40,305 nt of DNA from a virus: IMG/VR virus record IMGVR_UViG_3300037882_001833, positions 1 to 40,305 of that record. One strand, written 5' to 3'. Positions 22,232-31,512 of this stretch are shown piece after piece. A model generated the notes under the pieces. The model saw only the letters and a program-made list of their open reading frames with translations. It had not been told where the DNA came from and made no database searches. A program made the translations under genes and the position numbers. The stretch's first letter is position 1. Each line of letters starts with the position of its first letter.

Positions 22232-25200
22232 CTAACTGAGTGGTGCTTCATGCCGGATGAAACTGTCTCCGAGTTGAGCGCAGAATGCACAGCCTGAGCG
22301 GTGGTAAGTGTGAATAACTGCTGAAGTACGCTTAGAGCGGTTCCCCAAGTAGTTGTACTGCCTGCCACTGTACTTGCCGAGTGTCTGCATATACTTAAGT
22401 AGCGTTGTGTAGCCGTCGTTGTTCTGTGGGTCGAGCACTGCTGCTGCACCTTTGCGGTCTACTTGCTGAATCCCCACATTACCTTGGTTAATACCAGCTA
22501 CTAACCACTCAGGGCCTTTGTACTCTTTGACGCCACTCTGCCGTAGTCGCAGCCCCAGGTAAGCATCAACGTACTTCATCTGCTCTGCTGCTGTCGAGTT
22601 GTTTAGCTGAGAGCGAGAGATGCCTAGATCCTGGAGGATAGCATCCCCGAATTGGATAAGCCCAGAGAACCCCATTCCGTTGTCAATCTTAGGTGAAAAC
22701 GTTCCGGCTGACTCGTAAGCGATAACGTCAGCTAACCACTGTCCTGGCATGTTGTACTTGTTGGCAACTCTGTTAATCTCACGTGCTAGTGGTTTGTCGT
22801 TGGCCAGCTTCGTGTAGCCGTGATGGTGGTCAGGCTGTACGTTACTGGGGTAGTCTTCTCTACGGTTGCTGGCGTAACTGTTCTTAACGGGCTGCGCTGG
22901 GGAGGTTGCTACTTGACGGAGAGCTGGGCGAGTTGCTCCTGATTGCTGCGTACCAGCTGAGCGCTGCATACCACTACGTATGTTGGACGTACCGGCTGAA
23001 GGTGGGGCTGTACGTCCTCCGGTTAGTTGCATCAAAGGTGAGTTACCGATAGCACCTTCCCCACCTCTATCTTTTACTGCTGTCGCCACTGAGATAGCTT
23101 TCTGTGGGTTAGCTAAATCGTAGAGCTTGCCGTTCAGCAGGAACTTAGACTTACCGATGGGGACAGCACCACGCGGGATACTCGGTTGAGTGAAGCCAGC
23201 GCTACGGGGCTGTGGGCCTCCTTGTGCTGAGTGGTTAGCAAGAATCTCTTCGGGGTTGAAGGCTTTGCTGCGGTCTTTAGTGTGCACCCCAAAATGTAAA
23301 TGCTGACTACCAGGTGAGCCGCTCTCTCCGCTGAGTGCAACCACTTCCCCGGCCTCGACACGCTGACCAGCAATCACGTTAGCAGCTGACAAGTGAGCAT
23401 AGTGATAAACCAAACCGTCTCCTCCTAGGATGCCGACGTTGAGACCGTAGCCTTTTCTGCCATTGTCAGGCTCGACGTAATACACCGTCCCAGTAACCGA
23501 TGACAGCACCTCGGTACCAGTCGCGACAGCGAAGTCTAGTCCCTGGTGGGAGCGGCTTCCCCCATCTCGTACTGCACCGTAATGCATCTGGTCACCAGAT
23601 GAAATGTCCGGCATACTGTTAGCTACGTTAGGAGCAAACGGCACCACCATTGACCTACCGTTGTAGCTACGCTTAGTCAACTGTTTGATGGGGCCGTTCT
23701 TAAAAGTTCCTGTGATTCCTTGTTGCTGCGGGGAAGTTGTCTGTGCTGCGTCCTGCTCAATCTCTGCTTTACGCTTATTGTAAGAGTCAATCTTAGCAGC
23801 GAACGATGCTCGGCTGGCTTTAGTGTCAGCTTCGTTGAGGTACAGCCCGTAACGTGCAAACTCTTTGTTACGATTAACAAAGTTGGTATCTTCTACTGTT
23901 TGCTCTGCGATGAGCGACTGCACTACGGCTTCACTCGATTGCTGCATCAGGTTGACTTGAGCGGGGGTTAGCTGTCCGCCCTGTAGCGCCTCTGGTGTAA
24001 TGCCTGCCCCACGTAGGATCTCTAGCTGTTTAGCGAGAGCTGGGTTGCTTGCTGCTGCACCAGGAGACTTAGTGTTGGAGATAAACCAAGCGTTGAACGA
24101 CTTGCTGACGTTAGCAATCTCAGTAGCTTTACGCGCTCTCGATAGGTCGTAAGCGGGCTTCTCTGTTGTGCGGAACTTAATAAAGTCATCAGCGACACGC
24201 ACAGCTTCGATAGCGTTCTTGTCAGCCCCCTGTTTAGCCAAGGCGCGAACAGCAGAACCTGCACCACTAGGGTCAAGCACAGAGTCGATAGCCAGCCCAC
24301 CAACGATAGCAGCATCAGCTTCGATGAACTCTGTTTCGCTTAAGACTTCTTTGCGACGCAGTTCAATAAGGTTCTGCTCTGTCTGTTTACGCTCTTCAAG
24401 GAATTTACCCTCGGCGTTGGGGTCTGGCACTGAGAAGCCTGTCACCCCCAGCTCAAGTGCTTTGATGCGGATACTATCCTGGTACTCTTGGATGGGGAGC
24501 TTAGACTGATTAACGAGCTGTCGTTGCTGTGCGGCGTAGGCTGCTAAGTTGCGATAAGCTGAAGCGTCTTGCTGCATCCGCAGATAGCTGTCGTTAGACT
24601 CAGCCATTCCTTTGAGACCTGTCTCAAGAGCGGTAGCTACGGCGTTAGCTCTAACTACCTCGCTGTAAGACGTGTTGTTGAGAATGTCGCGAATACCCGT
24701 GTTGTACGTTGCCCACAACTTGTCAACTTCCTCGCGGCTCATGTTAGCACTAGCTTTGATAGCGCCGAGAGTACCGTTGAGCGGAGCAACTAGAAGCAGT
24801 TCGTTGGAAGCGTTGCGCTTCTGAGTGATCTCTTTAGCGATGTCCTGCTGTCCCTCGTAGATCTCCTTAGAACGTTGGTGAGCGGACTCAGCGTACTTCT
24901 GCGTGAGGCTGACAGTATCATCCCCAGTTAGATCTGCATCAGCTACACGCTTGGTTACAGCATCGAGGTAAGCATCTGTCCCCAAATCTCTAATCTTGCC
25001 ACCTGAGATCCACTGAGTTTGAATGCGCTCAAGGTCGTCTACAGCGGCAGCTTTACGTTGTTCGCGTTGAGCTTTCTCGATTGCTGCTAGTTCTGCTGCT
25101 GCTTTACGCTCAGCTTCTTTGCGTTGCTCTTCCCCAATCTCTTTCATCTTAGCGTCGTAGCTCAACAACGTTCCAATGCCCTGCTGCAATCCTTGGAGAG

Positions 25201-25483
25201 ACTGAGAGAAGTTGTTGCTGTTTTGCGCTGACTGCTGTAGTACGGCTGACTGAGCTTGTGCAACACGCTGAGAGTTCTCTTGGAGGAGAGCTGCTGTTTG
25301 CTGTGTGCTTTGCGTAGAGCGCTGCGTCGTGTTGCTAAACTGTTCAGCAGCACGCTGTACACCTTGCAACCCTTGTGAAGTAATGTCGAGTGCTGTCGTT
25401 GACGGGGCTGTATCAGTCTGGACTTGCAGTGAGTCTATCTGTTGAGACTGGGGGAACTGAAAGCCAATAGGTTCTATCTTCAT
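22232..25483 (-). CDS. Internal virion protein with M23 endopeptidase and lytic transglycosylase domains
   Basis: 1083 residues; ATGA-coupled to the upstream gene with GGAG before ATG. Residues 1-600 are Gln/Ala-rich helices. Residues 630-748 are M23/LytM: HQGLD (H646, D650), YHYAHL, then QHLHFGV (H728, H730), the zinc ligands. Residues 901-1010 resemble an SLT transglycosylase: LADVIAYESAGTFSP (E924 candidate), then FSGLIQFGDA and VAGINQGNVG. The two would cut peptide cross-links and glycan strands during DNA entry. T7 gp16 carries only a transglycosylase. Ends in a basic tail with a CxxC. Confidence 0.82.
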   Translation of the reverse strand: MKIEPIGFQFPQSQQIDSLQVQTDTAPSTTALDITSQGLQGVQRAAEQFSNTTQRSTQSTQQTAALLQENSQRVAQAQSAVLQQSAQNSNNFSQSLQGLQQGIGTLLSYDAKMKEIGEEQRKEAERKAAAELAAIEKAQREQRKAAAVDDLERIQTQWISGGKIRDLGTDAYLDAVTKRVADADLTGDDTVSLTQKYAESAHQRSKEIYEGQQDIAKEITQKRNASNELLLVAPLNGTLGAIKASANMSREEVDKLWATYNTGIRDILNNTSYSEVVRANAVATALETGLKGMAESNDSYLRMQQDASAYRNLAAYAAQQRQLVNQSKLPIQEYQDSIRIKALELGVTGFSVPDPNAEGKFLEERKQTEQNLIELRRKEVLSETEFIEADAAIVGGLAIDSVLDPSGAGSAVRALAKQGADKNAIEAVRVADDFIKFRTTEKPAYDLSRARKATEIANVSKSFNAWFISNTKSPGAAASNPALAKQLEILRGAGITPEALQGGQLTPAQVNLMQQSSEAVVQSLIAEQTVEDTNFVNRNKEFARYGLYLNEADTKASRASFAAKIDSYNKRKAEIEQDAAQTTSPQQQGITGTFKNGPIKQLTKRSYNGRSMVVPFAPNVANSMPDISSGDQMHYGAVRDGGSRSHQGLDFAVATGTEVLSSVTGTVYYVEPDNGRKGYGLNVGILGGDGLVYHYAHLSAANVIAGQRVEAGEVVALSGESGSPGSQHLHFGVHTKDRSKAFNPEEILANHSAQGGPQPRSAGFTQPSIPRGAVPIGKSKFLLNGKLYDLANPQKAISVATAVKDRGGEGAIGNSPLMQLTGGRTAPPSAGTSNIRSGMQRSAGTQQSGATRPALRQVATSPAQPVKNSYASNRREDYPSNVQPDHHHGYTKLANDKPLAREINRVANKYNMPGQWLADVIAYESAGTFSPKIDNGMGFSGLIQFGDAILQDLGISRSQLNNSTAAEQMKYVDAYLGLRLRQSGVKEYKGPEWLVAGINQGNVGIQQVDRKGAAAVLDPQNNDGYTTLLKYMQTLGKYSGRQYNYLGNRSKRTSAVIHTYHRSGCAFCAQLGDSFIRHEAPLS

Positions 25484-26598
25484 GCTACTCCACTCTGTGA
25501 TTGGTAACCGCCACTCTGACTGAAGGACGGAATGTAAGATGGCGCACCACTAGGCTGAGACGAAGACTTGCCAGCAATAGGTGCAACTGCTGCGTAAGCG
25601 TTCACCCCAGTAGCAATGTAGTCAATAAGCGATGCGCCTTTGACTTGCTTCTTTTGTGTAGCAAGCGACTGCTCTACCAAGTTTCCAGTGGTAGCGATAC
25701 TTTCTTGCTGGATGGCATAATCTTTACGCTGGGACGCTTCAGTACTAGCGCGATTAATAGCATCGCTTTGAGCGTTAATTTGTTGATACTGTTGTGCTGT
25801 GCCATACGCTTGTTGTTGTTGACTGTCGTTAAAGTTGAGTGTTTGTAGCTGTCCATCAGCTTGCTGTCTAGCTAAGCGGAGATTTGCAGCAACGCGTTGC
25901 TGGTTAAACTCGTTGTCACTCCCTGCTAACTGCTCCATCATAGTTGTGATGTCGCGCTCGTTAGCACCTTGTAGCATACTCTCTACACTAGACTTATCGA
26001 TGTCCAGCCCCACACTCAAAGTGTTAGCCAACATCCTCATACGAGCTGAGTCAGCTTTGACAGTCGAGGACATCGTACGGTCTTGAGATGCCTGCTGCGC
26101 AAGTAACTGCCTCTCACTGTCGGAGAGCAGTTTCTGTACTTGTTGTTCTGCACCTGCAAACTCGTCTTGCTGTGCTGCTTCTTTTTTATAAGCCTGTTGT
26201 CGTTGACCGCTGGCTCCTGTAGTGTTGCTTGCTGCTTGTCGAGCGAGCTGGTCAACACTCTGTAGCGTCTGCTGCTCTACCCCCAACATCGATTGGTTGA
26301 TGTTAGAGCGTTGACGCTGTGCTTCAAACGAAGCAAGTAACGATTGAGCTTGCATTCCAAACTGTTGCTGCTGGTTAGCTGAACGAGCTGAGAGGTCATT
26401 CATGATGTACTCTCGTTCGTTTTGCTCTTGCTGTACGAAGAGTCGTTGTCGTGCTGCTAATGAAGCTGATTGATTTTGCTGCTGCTGAATGGAGAGCTGC
26501 TCTCGTTGAGCTGATGCTGCTTTGTTTTTTGCTGAGAGTCCTGAAAGTCCTTGCACGACGCTGACCCCAGCACTAATTGCAGGTAATGCTGCGACCAT
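25480..26598 (-). CDS. Internal virion protein, gp14-like core protein
   Basis: 372 residues from ATG 26598 (GAGG 8 bases upstream, 1 base after the previous stop); an open frame extends 15 codons further but lacks a ribosome site. N-terminus MVAALPAISAGVSVVQGLSGLSA is a hydrophobic, Gly-rich segment as in gp14-type proteins that enter the outer membrane; then long Gln-rich coiled coils (QREQLSIQQQQ, QRQQAYKKEAAQQDEF). The C-terminal tail is Ser/Gly-rich. Position right after the tail tube genes matches gp14. ATGA-coupled to the next gene. Confidence 0.65.
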   Translation of the reverse strand: MVAALPAISAGVSVVQGLSGLSAKNKAASAQREQLSIQQQQNQSASLAARQRLFVQQEQNEREYIMNDLSARSANQQQQFGMQAQSLLASFEAQRQRSNINQSMLGVEQQTLQSVDQLARQAASNTTGASGQRQQAYKKEAAQQDEFAGAEQQVQKLLSDSERQLLAQQASQDRTMSSTVKADSARMRMLANTLSVGLDIDKSSVESMLQGANERDITTMMEQLAGSDNEFNQQRVAANLRLARQQADGQLQTLNFNDSQQQQAYGTAQQYQQINAQSDAINRASTEASQRKDYAIQQESIATTGNLVEQSLATQKKQVKGASLIDYIATGVNAYAAVAPIAGKSSSQPSGAPSYIPSFSQSGGYQSQSGVA

Positions 26599-26599
26599 G

Positions 26600-29500
26600 T
26601 TATCCTCTCTGGTATGTTTTACTACGTTGGGGTTGGATGTCAAACTCGTAACCGTTCAGCTTAAATGCTTCCCCACCTACAGACGATACGAACCAGCGGT
26701 AGTTAGTGCTCTGTCCTTGTAGTGTTATGGTGTGCTGTACGTTACCAATAGCTTCTGTTGATGCGCTGTACTGTGTAATGTCAACGAAAGGCTGGGTTGT
26801 TAAAGCTTGATTAACAACTGCGCGGGAGACAGCTTTGTGGTCTGTAACTACTGCTGTGACAGCCATGTTAAACAGCCTAACGTTCTCTAAGCCGGGGATG
26901 TTGTATTTTGTACCCAGTGCGATTGTCGGATCAAACTGTAAGTGCAACCGCTTGAGACGCTTAAGTCTCCCCATAGTAGCAAAGTTAAAGACAGGGGAGG
27001 CAGCAATACTCTGGTAAGACATCCCACGCAGCTTAGTGCTTACCGTGTCTGGCAGTACCACCCCGTCTATAGTTGTAGGGGGCAACAGCGTATAGTTAGC
27101 TGCATTAACTGGGGCCGCTATCGGGGTAACTTGCGGGTAAAGGTTTTGCTGTGCCTGTGACGAAACTGCAATAAACGGCAGATAACGAGCTGGGCGATTT
27201 GATGGGTTGCCTACGAGCCACTTAGTCGTCTTAAGGTCTGCGATAAACTGTCTAGCAGTAATTGCTGTCTGAGTTAGCGCCTGGTTAGCCCAGGAAGATA
27301 CAACTTTGACAATGTTGCTACCTTCTGCGTCAAGCAGCCCAGGCATAAAAATCTGCTCTGTCTTGTAGATTTTCTGCGGGGTAACAGTGAACGGTATCGA
27401 CATAGATGTAGCAATGACGTTGTCGTCTGTCCACTTTTTGTCAGTCGTCAGAGCTGCAAAATCAATGTAGTACGGCTGGTTTGTTACGGCGGTTACTAGC
27501 CACCGCTTTGAGTAGCCAGTGCAAAACAGGATCGTTTTGTTGTACAGCTTGGTGGGTTTGCGCATCAAGTAAGGCACAGCACCGACAAAGGTACTCCACG
27601 AATCCCATGTCGTGTTAAGCACCAAATGACGAGAGGTGAACAACGTGTCGCTAGTTGCTAACCCAACCCATATAGACGTAGTGCTGTCATCAAAGTGCAG
27701 CCAGTGCAGGTTATCGTAATTGGGGGAAGCGATGTCGGTGTTAAACAGCGGACGCACTTTAGAACTACGTTCCAGCACTCCCAGTTCAGCAGTGTTCTGC
27801 TTGTTAATCAGGTCGAACACGCCGTAGCGATTCATGAAGACAACAGAGAGTTCGCTCACTGCGACACAGTTGTTGTTGAACGCTCCCTGTGAAGCAATCA
27901 AAGTAGAGCGAACTGTACCATCTGAGAATGGCTCACCCTTGACAGCATAGACGTTCTCTGAAGTAAAAACTAACAGCGAATCTTGCCAGGCACTGAGGGC
28001 AGTAACTGAGTTTTTAGTGTCTGATGCGATGTTAAAAGTGAATGGGTCAGTTGCGTCTCCTTTGAGAGATGCTGTAATCTGGAAGAAGTTGTAGTATTCG
28101 TTGGGGACAATTGCGTCAGCGTTGCAGCTAGCGACAAGCTGATCTGACACGCCTTCACATTTGAGAATTAAACGGTCACGATATACGGTACCGAGAGCAG
28201 GGAACACACCTGATAGATAGCTGCAAAACTGCCCTATGCCATAAGCTGCTACATATCTACCATCAAGAAAAACGTTAGACTGGTCGCGGTCAGTAACCCA
28301 CACGTTCTGAGATGTTCCCCCAAAGTAACTCTTACCTAGGAGATCAACGATACGGATTAGCGCATCAAACGGTACCCGTGTGTTCCCAGCCATAAAGTCT
28401 ATGGCTCTAACTGGTGCGTTACTGTTGACTGCAACGTACCCATAATTGCTTAAGGTTGATGATGGGGTATACGAAGTTAAGCTTCCGACAATGCCAGGAG
28501 CAACACAAAGCTGAGAATTGAACCCAAGTGCTACGTTGTCAACGTAGCCTCTGACTTCGTTGAAAGGCACAGCACTGTTGCTACGGAACGGGAGTAACCG
28601 GCGTCTGTGTATATGGCATACGCTGATTGTACCAACTGCCTGGATGTCACCAAACGTTACAAAGTATGGGGCAATCTGCGGCGTGTAGGCTGCATTGAAC
28701 TGGTAAGTGCCCCCAGAAGTGAAGTTGTACTGCAAAGCTGTACTGGGCTTATCATTAAGAGCAAAGACGTTATCGGCGCAAACAGCACTGTTACTACTTA
28801 CAAGTAACCCAGTGTAAATGTCACTGCTCAGTATCGGAGGATAGTCAGTGATAAGCTCGACTGGGACAGCAATATTCTGGTCAGCCTTAGTAACGTTGAC
28901 GCGAGTAACACTCTGGTTAAACTCAGCCCCAGTATAGAAAGCTGCCTCTGCCCACCACTGCCAAGTAATAGACGCAATTGTAAGTTGTTGCTGCCCTAAC
29001 GGTAGTGCTACAGGATTTGTGAGCGTAACAAAAAAGCCAGTACCTTTAGCAAGTACATCGTAGTCAACAAGTGTTGTGTTGTCCCAGACTAACGTGGAGC
29101 TTGGTGCTCTGTCCTGCCACCCAAAATAATCATTAGAGCTGAACGGCGCATTGATAGACTTATCAACCCCGGCAGCCGCAGAGACAGTGAATTGCATCGA
29201 CCGCTCTAAGAAGGAGATCTCTACAGGGGGGTGGTTCCCTGTTAAGATTAGCAGTCTGTCATAGGGTGCTGAGAGTAGTACAAAATTGACGTTACTGAGA
29301 GGCTTAGTCCAGACAGACTGCTTAAGCAACGACTTACCGATTGTCAGTGTGTCGCTACCAGGGGGAGTGTACGCTCTAGTAATAAGGATACCACCGTCCT
29401 GTACAAGGACGAGATACTCCGTACCGTTGCGAGTCTTAACTGTTGTTTGCCACGACTTGCCAACTCCTGCCCCAAAATCAAGGCTGAACAGAAGTCGAGT

Positions 29501-29653
29501 ACCGTTGCGCCTAACGATAGCACCGTCAGCGCTAATGTCACAGTTTTGAAATACAGTGCTGCTGCTCGGCTCTACGGTACCGCTGCTGAGAGAAAGGTCA
29601 AGCCCTGTGAATCTATCAGTGTAGATTCCCTGGTGTTCTTGCTGTTGCTGCAT
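26600..29653 (-). CDS. Tail tubular protein B (T7 gp12-like nozzle)
   Basis: 1017 residues. The start (YTDRFTGLDLSLSSGTVEPSSSTVFQNCDISADGAIVRRNG) matches the conserved opening of gp12-type nozzle proteins. The remainder is beta-rich with repeated blade-like segments (for example NSVTALSAWQDSLLVFTSENVYAVKG). It forms the distal tail tube. Longer than T7 gp12 (about 790 residues); the extra part is probably inserted beta domains. Start and preceding stop share bases (TAATG). Confidence 0.8.
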   Translation of the reverse strand: MQQQQEHQGIYTDRFTGLDLSLSSGTVEPSSSTVFQNCDISADGAIVRRNGTRLLFSLDFGAGVGKSWQTTVKTRNGTEYLVLVQDGGILITRAYTPPGSDTLTIGKSLLKQSVWTKPLSNVNFVLLSAPYDRLLILTGNHPPVEISFLERSMQFTVSAAAGVDKSINAPFSSNDYFGWQDRAPSSTLVWDNTTLVDYDVLAKGTGFFVTLTNPVALPLGQQQLTIASITWQWWAEAAFYTGAEFNQSVTRVNVTKADQNIAVPVELITDYPPILSSDIYTGLLVSSNSAVCADNVFALNDKPSTALQYNFTSGGTYQFNAAYTPQIAPYFVTFGDIQAVGTISVCHIHRRRLLPFRSNSAVPFNEVRGYVDNVALGFNSQLCVAPGIVGSLTSYTPSSTLSNYGYVAVNSNAPVRAIDFMAGNTRVPFDALIRIVDLLGKSYFGGTSQNVWVTDRDQSNVFLDGRYVAAYGIGQFCSYLSGVFPALGTVYRDRLILKCEGVSDQLVASCNADAIVPNEYYNFFQITASLKGDATDPFTFNIASDTKNSVTALSAWQDSLLVFTSENVYAVKGEPFSDGTVRSTLIASQGAFNNNCVAVSELSVVFMNRYGVFDLINKQNTAELGVLERSSKVRPLFNTDIASPNYDNLHWLHFDDSTTSIWVGLATSDTLFTSRHLVLNTTWDSWSTFVGAVPYLMRKPTKLYNKTILFCTGYSKRWLVTAVTNQPYYIDFAALTTDKKWTDDNVIATSMSIPFTVTPQKIYKTEQIFMPGLLDAEGSNIVKVVSSWANQALTQTAITARQFIADLKTTKWLVGNPSNRPARYLPFIAVSSQAQQNLYPQVTPIAAPVNAANYTLLPPTTIDGVVLPDTVSTKLRGMSYQSIAASPVFNFATMGRLKRLKRLHLQFDPTIALGTKYNIPGLENVRLFNMAVTAVVTDHKAVSRAVVNQALTTQPFVDITQYSASTEAIGNVQHTITLQGQSTNYRWFVSSVGGEAFKLNGYEFDIQPQRSKTYQRG

Positions 29654-30270
29654 TAGTATCTCCAGGTTGTGGGGGTGTCTGATTCTCTGCGAGTACGGAG
29701 CGTTTGCAGCTCTACTTCAAACTGTCGTGATGAGGCGTTAGCGCTAGCTAAGTCTGTTGTGTGCGTCCTGTGAAGGATGCTCTCGGCGTACAGCGTAACA
29801 CACTGTAGAAACTGAGCGTCAAGTGTAATGTTGTCGCTTACGTTGACCGGTACAGTAGGGGCTAACAACAAGTAAAATCTTAGCTTTGCTTTGTTGGTTG
29901 CATCAACAGGTCGAAACTGTAGTGAGCGCTGATCTCTGTGCGCCCACATCGTAGGCGTATCAGCTACATCGAGTATACCCTCTTGTAGCTTTTGATACGT
30001 CACTTCTGGTAGTTTGATCTTAGGGCTGTCTTGCAGAAAGACAGCAATGACGCTCTGGAACTCCGGTAGGTTAGCCACCGTATCCCCGACCCAACTTGTT
30101 GGTACTACTTCTGAACGGAGATGCGGCCAGCGGTACAAGGTAGAGACGAAGCGCAGGGCTTGCTGAAAGGCAAGTACAGCTTTTCGTGCAACGTACCCGT
30201 CGAAGTCGCTGACAGGAAGCTCCCCCACAGTAAGTAGTAAGTCGTTAGTTTGGTCGAGGAACGTTGGCAT
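29653..30270 (-). CDS. Tail tubular protein A (T7 gp11-like adaptor)
   Basis: 205 residues. TFLDQTNDLLLTVGELPV, then AVLAFQQALRFVSTLYRWPHLRSEV is typical of gp11/adaptor proteins that attach the tail to the portal. Immediately follows the capsid gene and precedes gp12, as in T7. No unusual feature. Confidence 0.8.
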   Translation of the reverse strand: MPTFLDQTNDLLLTVGELPVSDFDGYVARKAVLAFQQALRFVSTLYRWPHLRSEVVPTSWVGDTVANLPEFQSVIAVFLQDSPKIKLPEVTYQKLQEGILDVADTPTMWAHRDQRSLQFRPVDATNKAKLRFYLLLAPTVPVNVSDNITLDAQFLQCVTLYAESILHRTHTTDLASANASSRQFEVELQTLRTRRESDTPTTWRY

Positions 30271-30274
30271 AGTC

Positions 30275-31306
30275 TTAACCTAGTGTGTGAATAAGGACGG
30301 CGTGGTCTTTGCGGAACAGTTTGCAACCATAGCTCTGGCGGGCCAAGACTTGCGTAATGTCCAACTGAGGGATGCGGTCAACCGTAGGGCTGAGGTTGTT
30401 TTGCATGACAGCCGCAGCCCACTCCTTAGAGCAGAGCAGTGCAGTCTGCACAACACCGCCACCAGCACCCCAAGTAGCAGGCAACGAAGTGAAAGCGTCC
30501 TGCTTCGGCATATAGATTGAACCTGTAAATCCAGGAGACGGAAGAGATTCAACCGTGCCGTTGACAGTACGAGTCTTCCAAGCTGTGGCGCTGTTCGTGC
30601 CAACCAACGTAGAACGCCAGAAGTTGATGCCGTACAGTGTACCAACTTTACCGGTCTCTGTGGGCTTGCCGCTGATGTAGTCACCGCTGGTAGACTGCAA
30701 GATGCTCAACAGCGAAGTCTCTTGCTGCGTGGAGCACAACATAACAATGTCGCTTTCGTCAACGTCAGCATCCAGCAAGAGCTGGCGGGCAGCAAGAATA
30801 GACTCCAAGTTGAGACGTGCCCCAGTACCAGCCAAGCTGCCAGCACCAGCACCACCAGCAGTACAGAAGATGTTCTGCGAAGCAATAGCGTAGAGAGCAG
30901 CGCGCAAGCCGAGTATAGCACCTGCCATGTCCTTCGCTAAGCTGTACCCCATACCCTTGACGTAAGCGCTACGGTACTGATACGAGGCCATCGCTTCAGC
31001 GAAGTTGTCGATGCCGATAGCAACAGCTTTGTCGCTGTCAACCTGAATAACATACTCGTTATCCAAGTCAGTTTGCAGCGTGAACGGCTTGTCGATTTGA
31101 CGATTCTCAACAATCAGTTCTCCGATCTGTGGGATGTGGAACGTGTCACCTTTAGTGACGTTCGACTTAAAAACTTTGCAGATTTGCTCGGGGATGAGCA
31201 TCCGCGCTTGGCGGAACTCCATCATCTCAGGTAGCCAGAACTCCGCAATAAAGCGAGAAGTGTTTGACTGGTTAAAGCTCTCGCCGTTAAGTAATCCGTT
31301 AGGCAT
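30275..31306 (-). CDS. Major capsid protein (T7 gp10-like, HK97 fold)
   Basis: 343 residues, ATG preceded by GGAG. NTSRFIAEFWLPEMMEFRQARMLIPEQ, GDTFHIPQIGELIVENRQIDKPF and IGIDNFAEAMASYQYRSAYVKGMGYSLAKDMAG match T7-like capsids. Expected to be the most abundant late protein. Between it and the scaffold lies a 206-base gap, the largest in the structural block, holding element D and a small hairpin, so extra regulation here is plausible. Confidence 0.85.
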   Translation of the reverse strand: MPNGLLNGESFNQSNTSRFIAEFWLPEMMEFRQARMLIPEQICKVFKSNVTKGDTFHIPQIGELIVENRQIDKPFTLQTDLDNEYVIQVDSDKAVAIGIDNFAEAMASYQYRSAYVKGMGYSLAKDMAGAILGLRAALYAIASQNIFCTAGGAGAGSLAGTGARLNLESILAARQLLLDADVDESDIVMLCSTQQETSLLSILQSTSGDYISGKPTETGKVGTLYGINFWRSTLVGTNSATAWKTRTVNGTVESLPSPGFTGSIYMPKQDAFTSLPATWGAGGGVVQTALLCSKEWAAAVMQNNLSPTVDRIPQLDITQVLARQSYGCKLFRKDHAVLIHTLG

Positions 31307-31329
31307 TGTAGGTTCTCCATGTAATGAGT

Positions 31330-31344
31330 CCTGCTGAATGCAGG
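31330..31344 (-). other. Small hairpin in the capsid leader
   Basis: CCTGC-TGAAT-GCAGG, a five-pair stem with a five-base loop, lies 24 bases before the capsid ATG on the minus strand. It may stabilise the leader or mark a processing site, or may be chance. Confidence 0.3.
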
Positions 31345-31352
31345 CTGATTGC

Positions 31353-31504
31353 TGGTTTTCCTACGTTGGATCAAGGGTAACTGACGGGGGAGATCTTAGC
31401 TGTATAGTAGTGTAGGACGGTGGAGGTTGATCACTGTACTTTACTATACAGCTTACAGGTAAGAACGTACAGATAATTAGTAGGAGCTGTCTGAGAGGCA
31501 CAGG
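31353..31504 (+). repeat. Dispersed 152-bp element, copy D
   Basis: Box 1 at 31360-31373, TATAGT 31403-31408, box 3 at 31489-31504. It points plus, against the late block, in the gap between scaffold and capsid genes. AGCTGTATAGT (31398-31408) has a perfect inverted partner ACTATACAGCT (31443-31453), so TATAGT appears on both strands. The ATG after box 3 is followed by CGC TAA, overlapping the scaffold stop. Box 1 lacks the GCAAAA prefix of the other three. Confidence 0.82.
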
Positions 31505-31512
31505 GGAATGCG

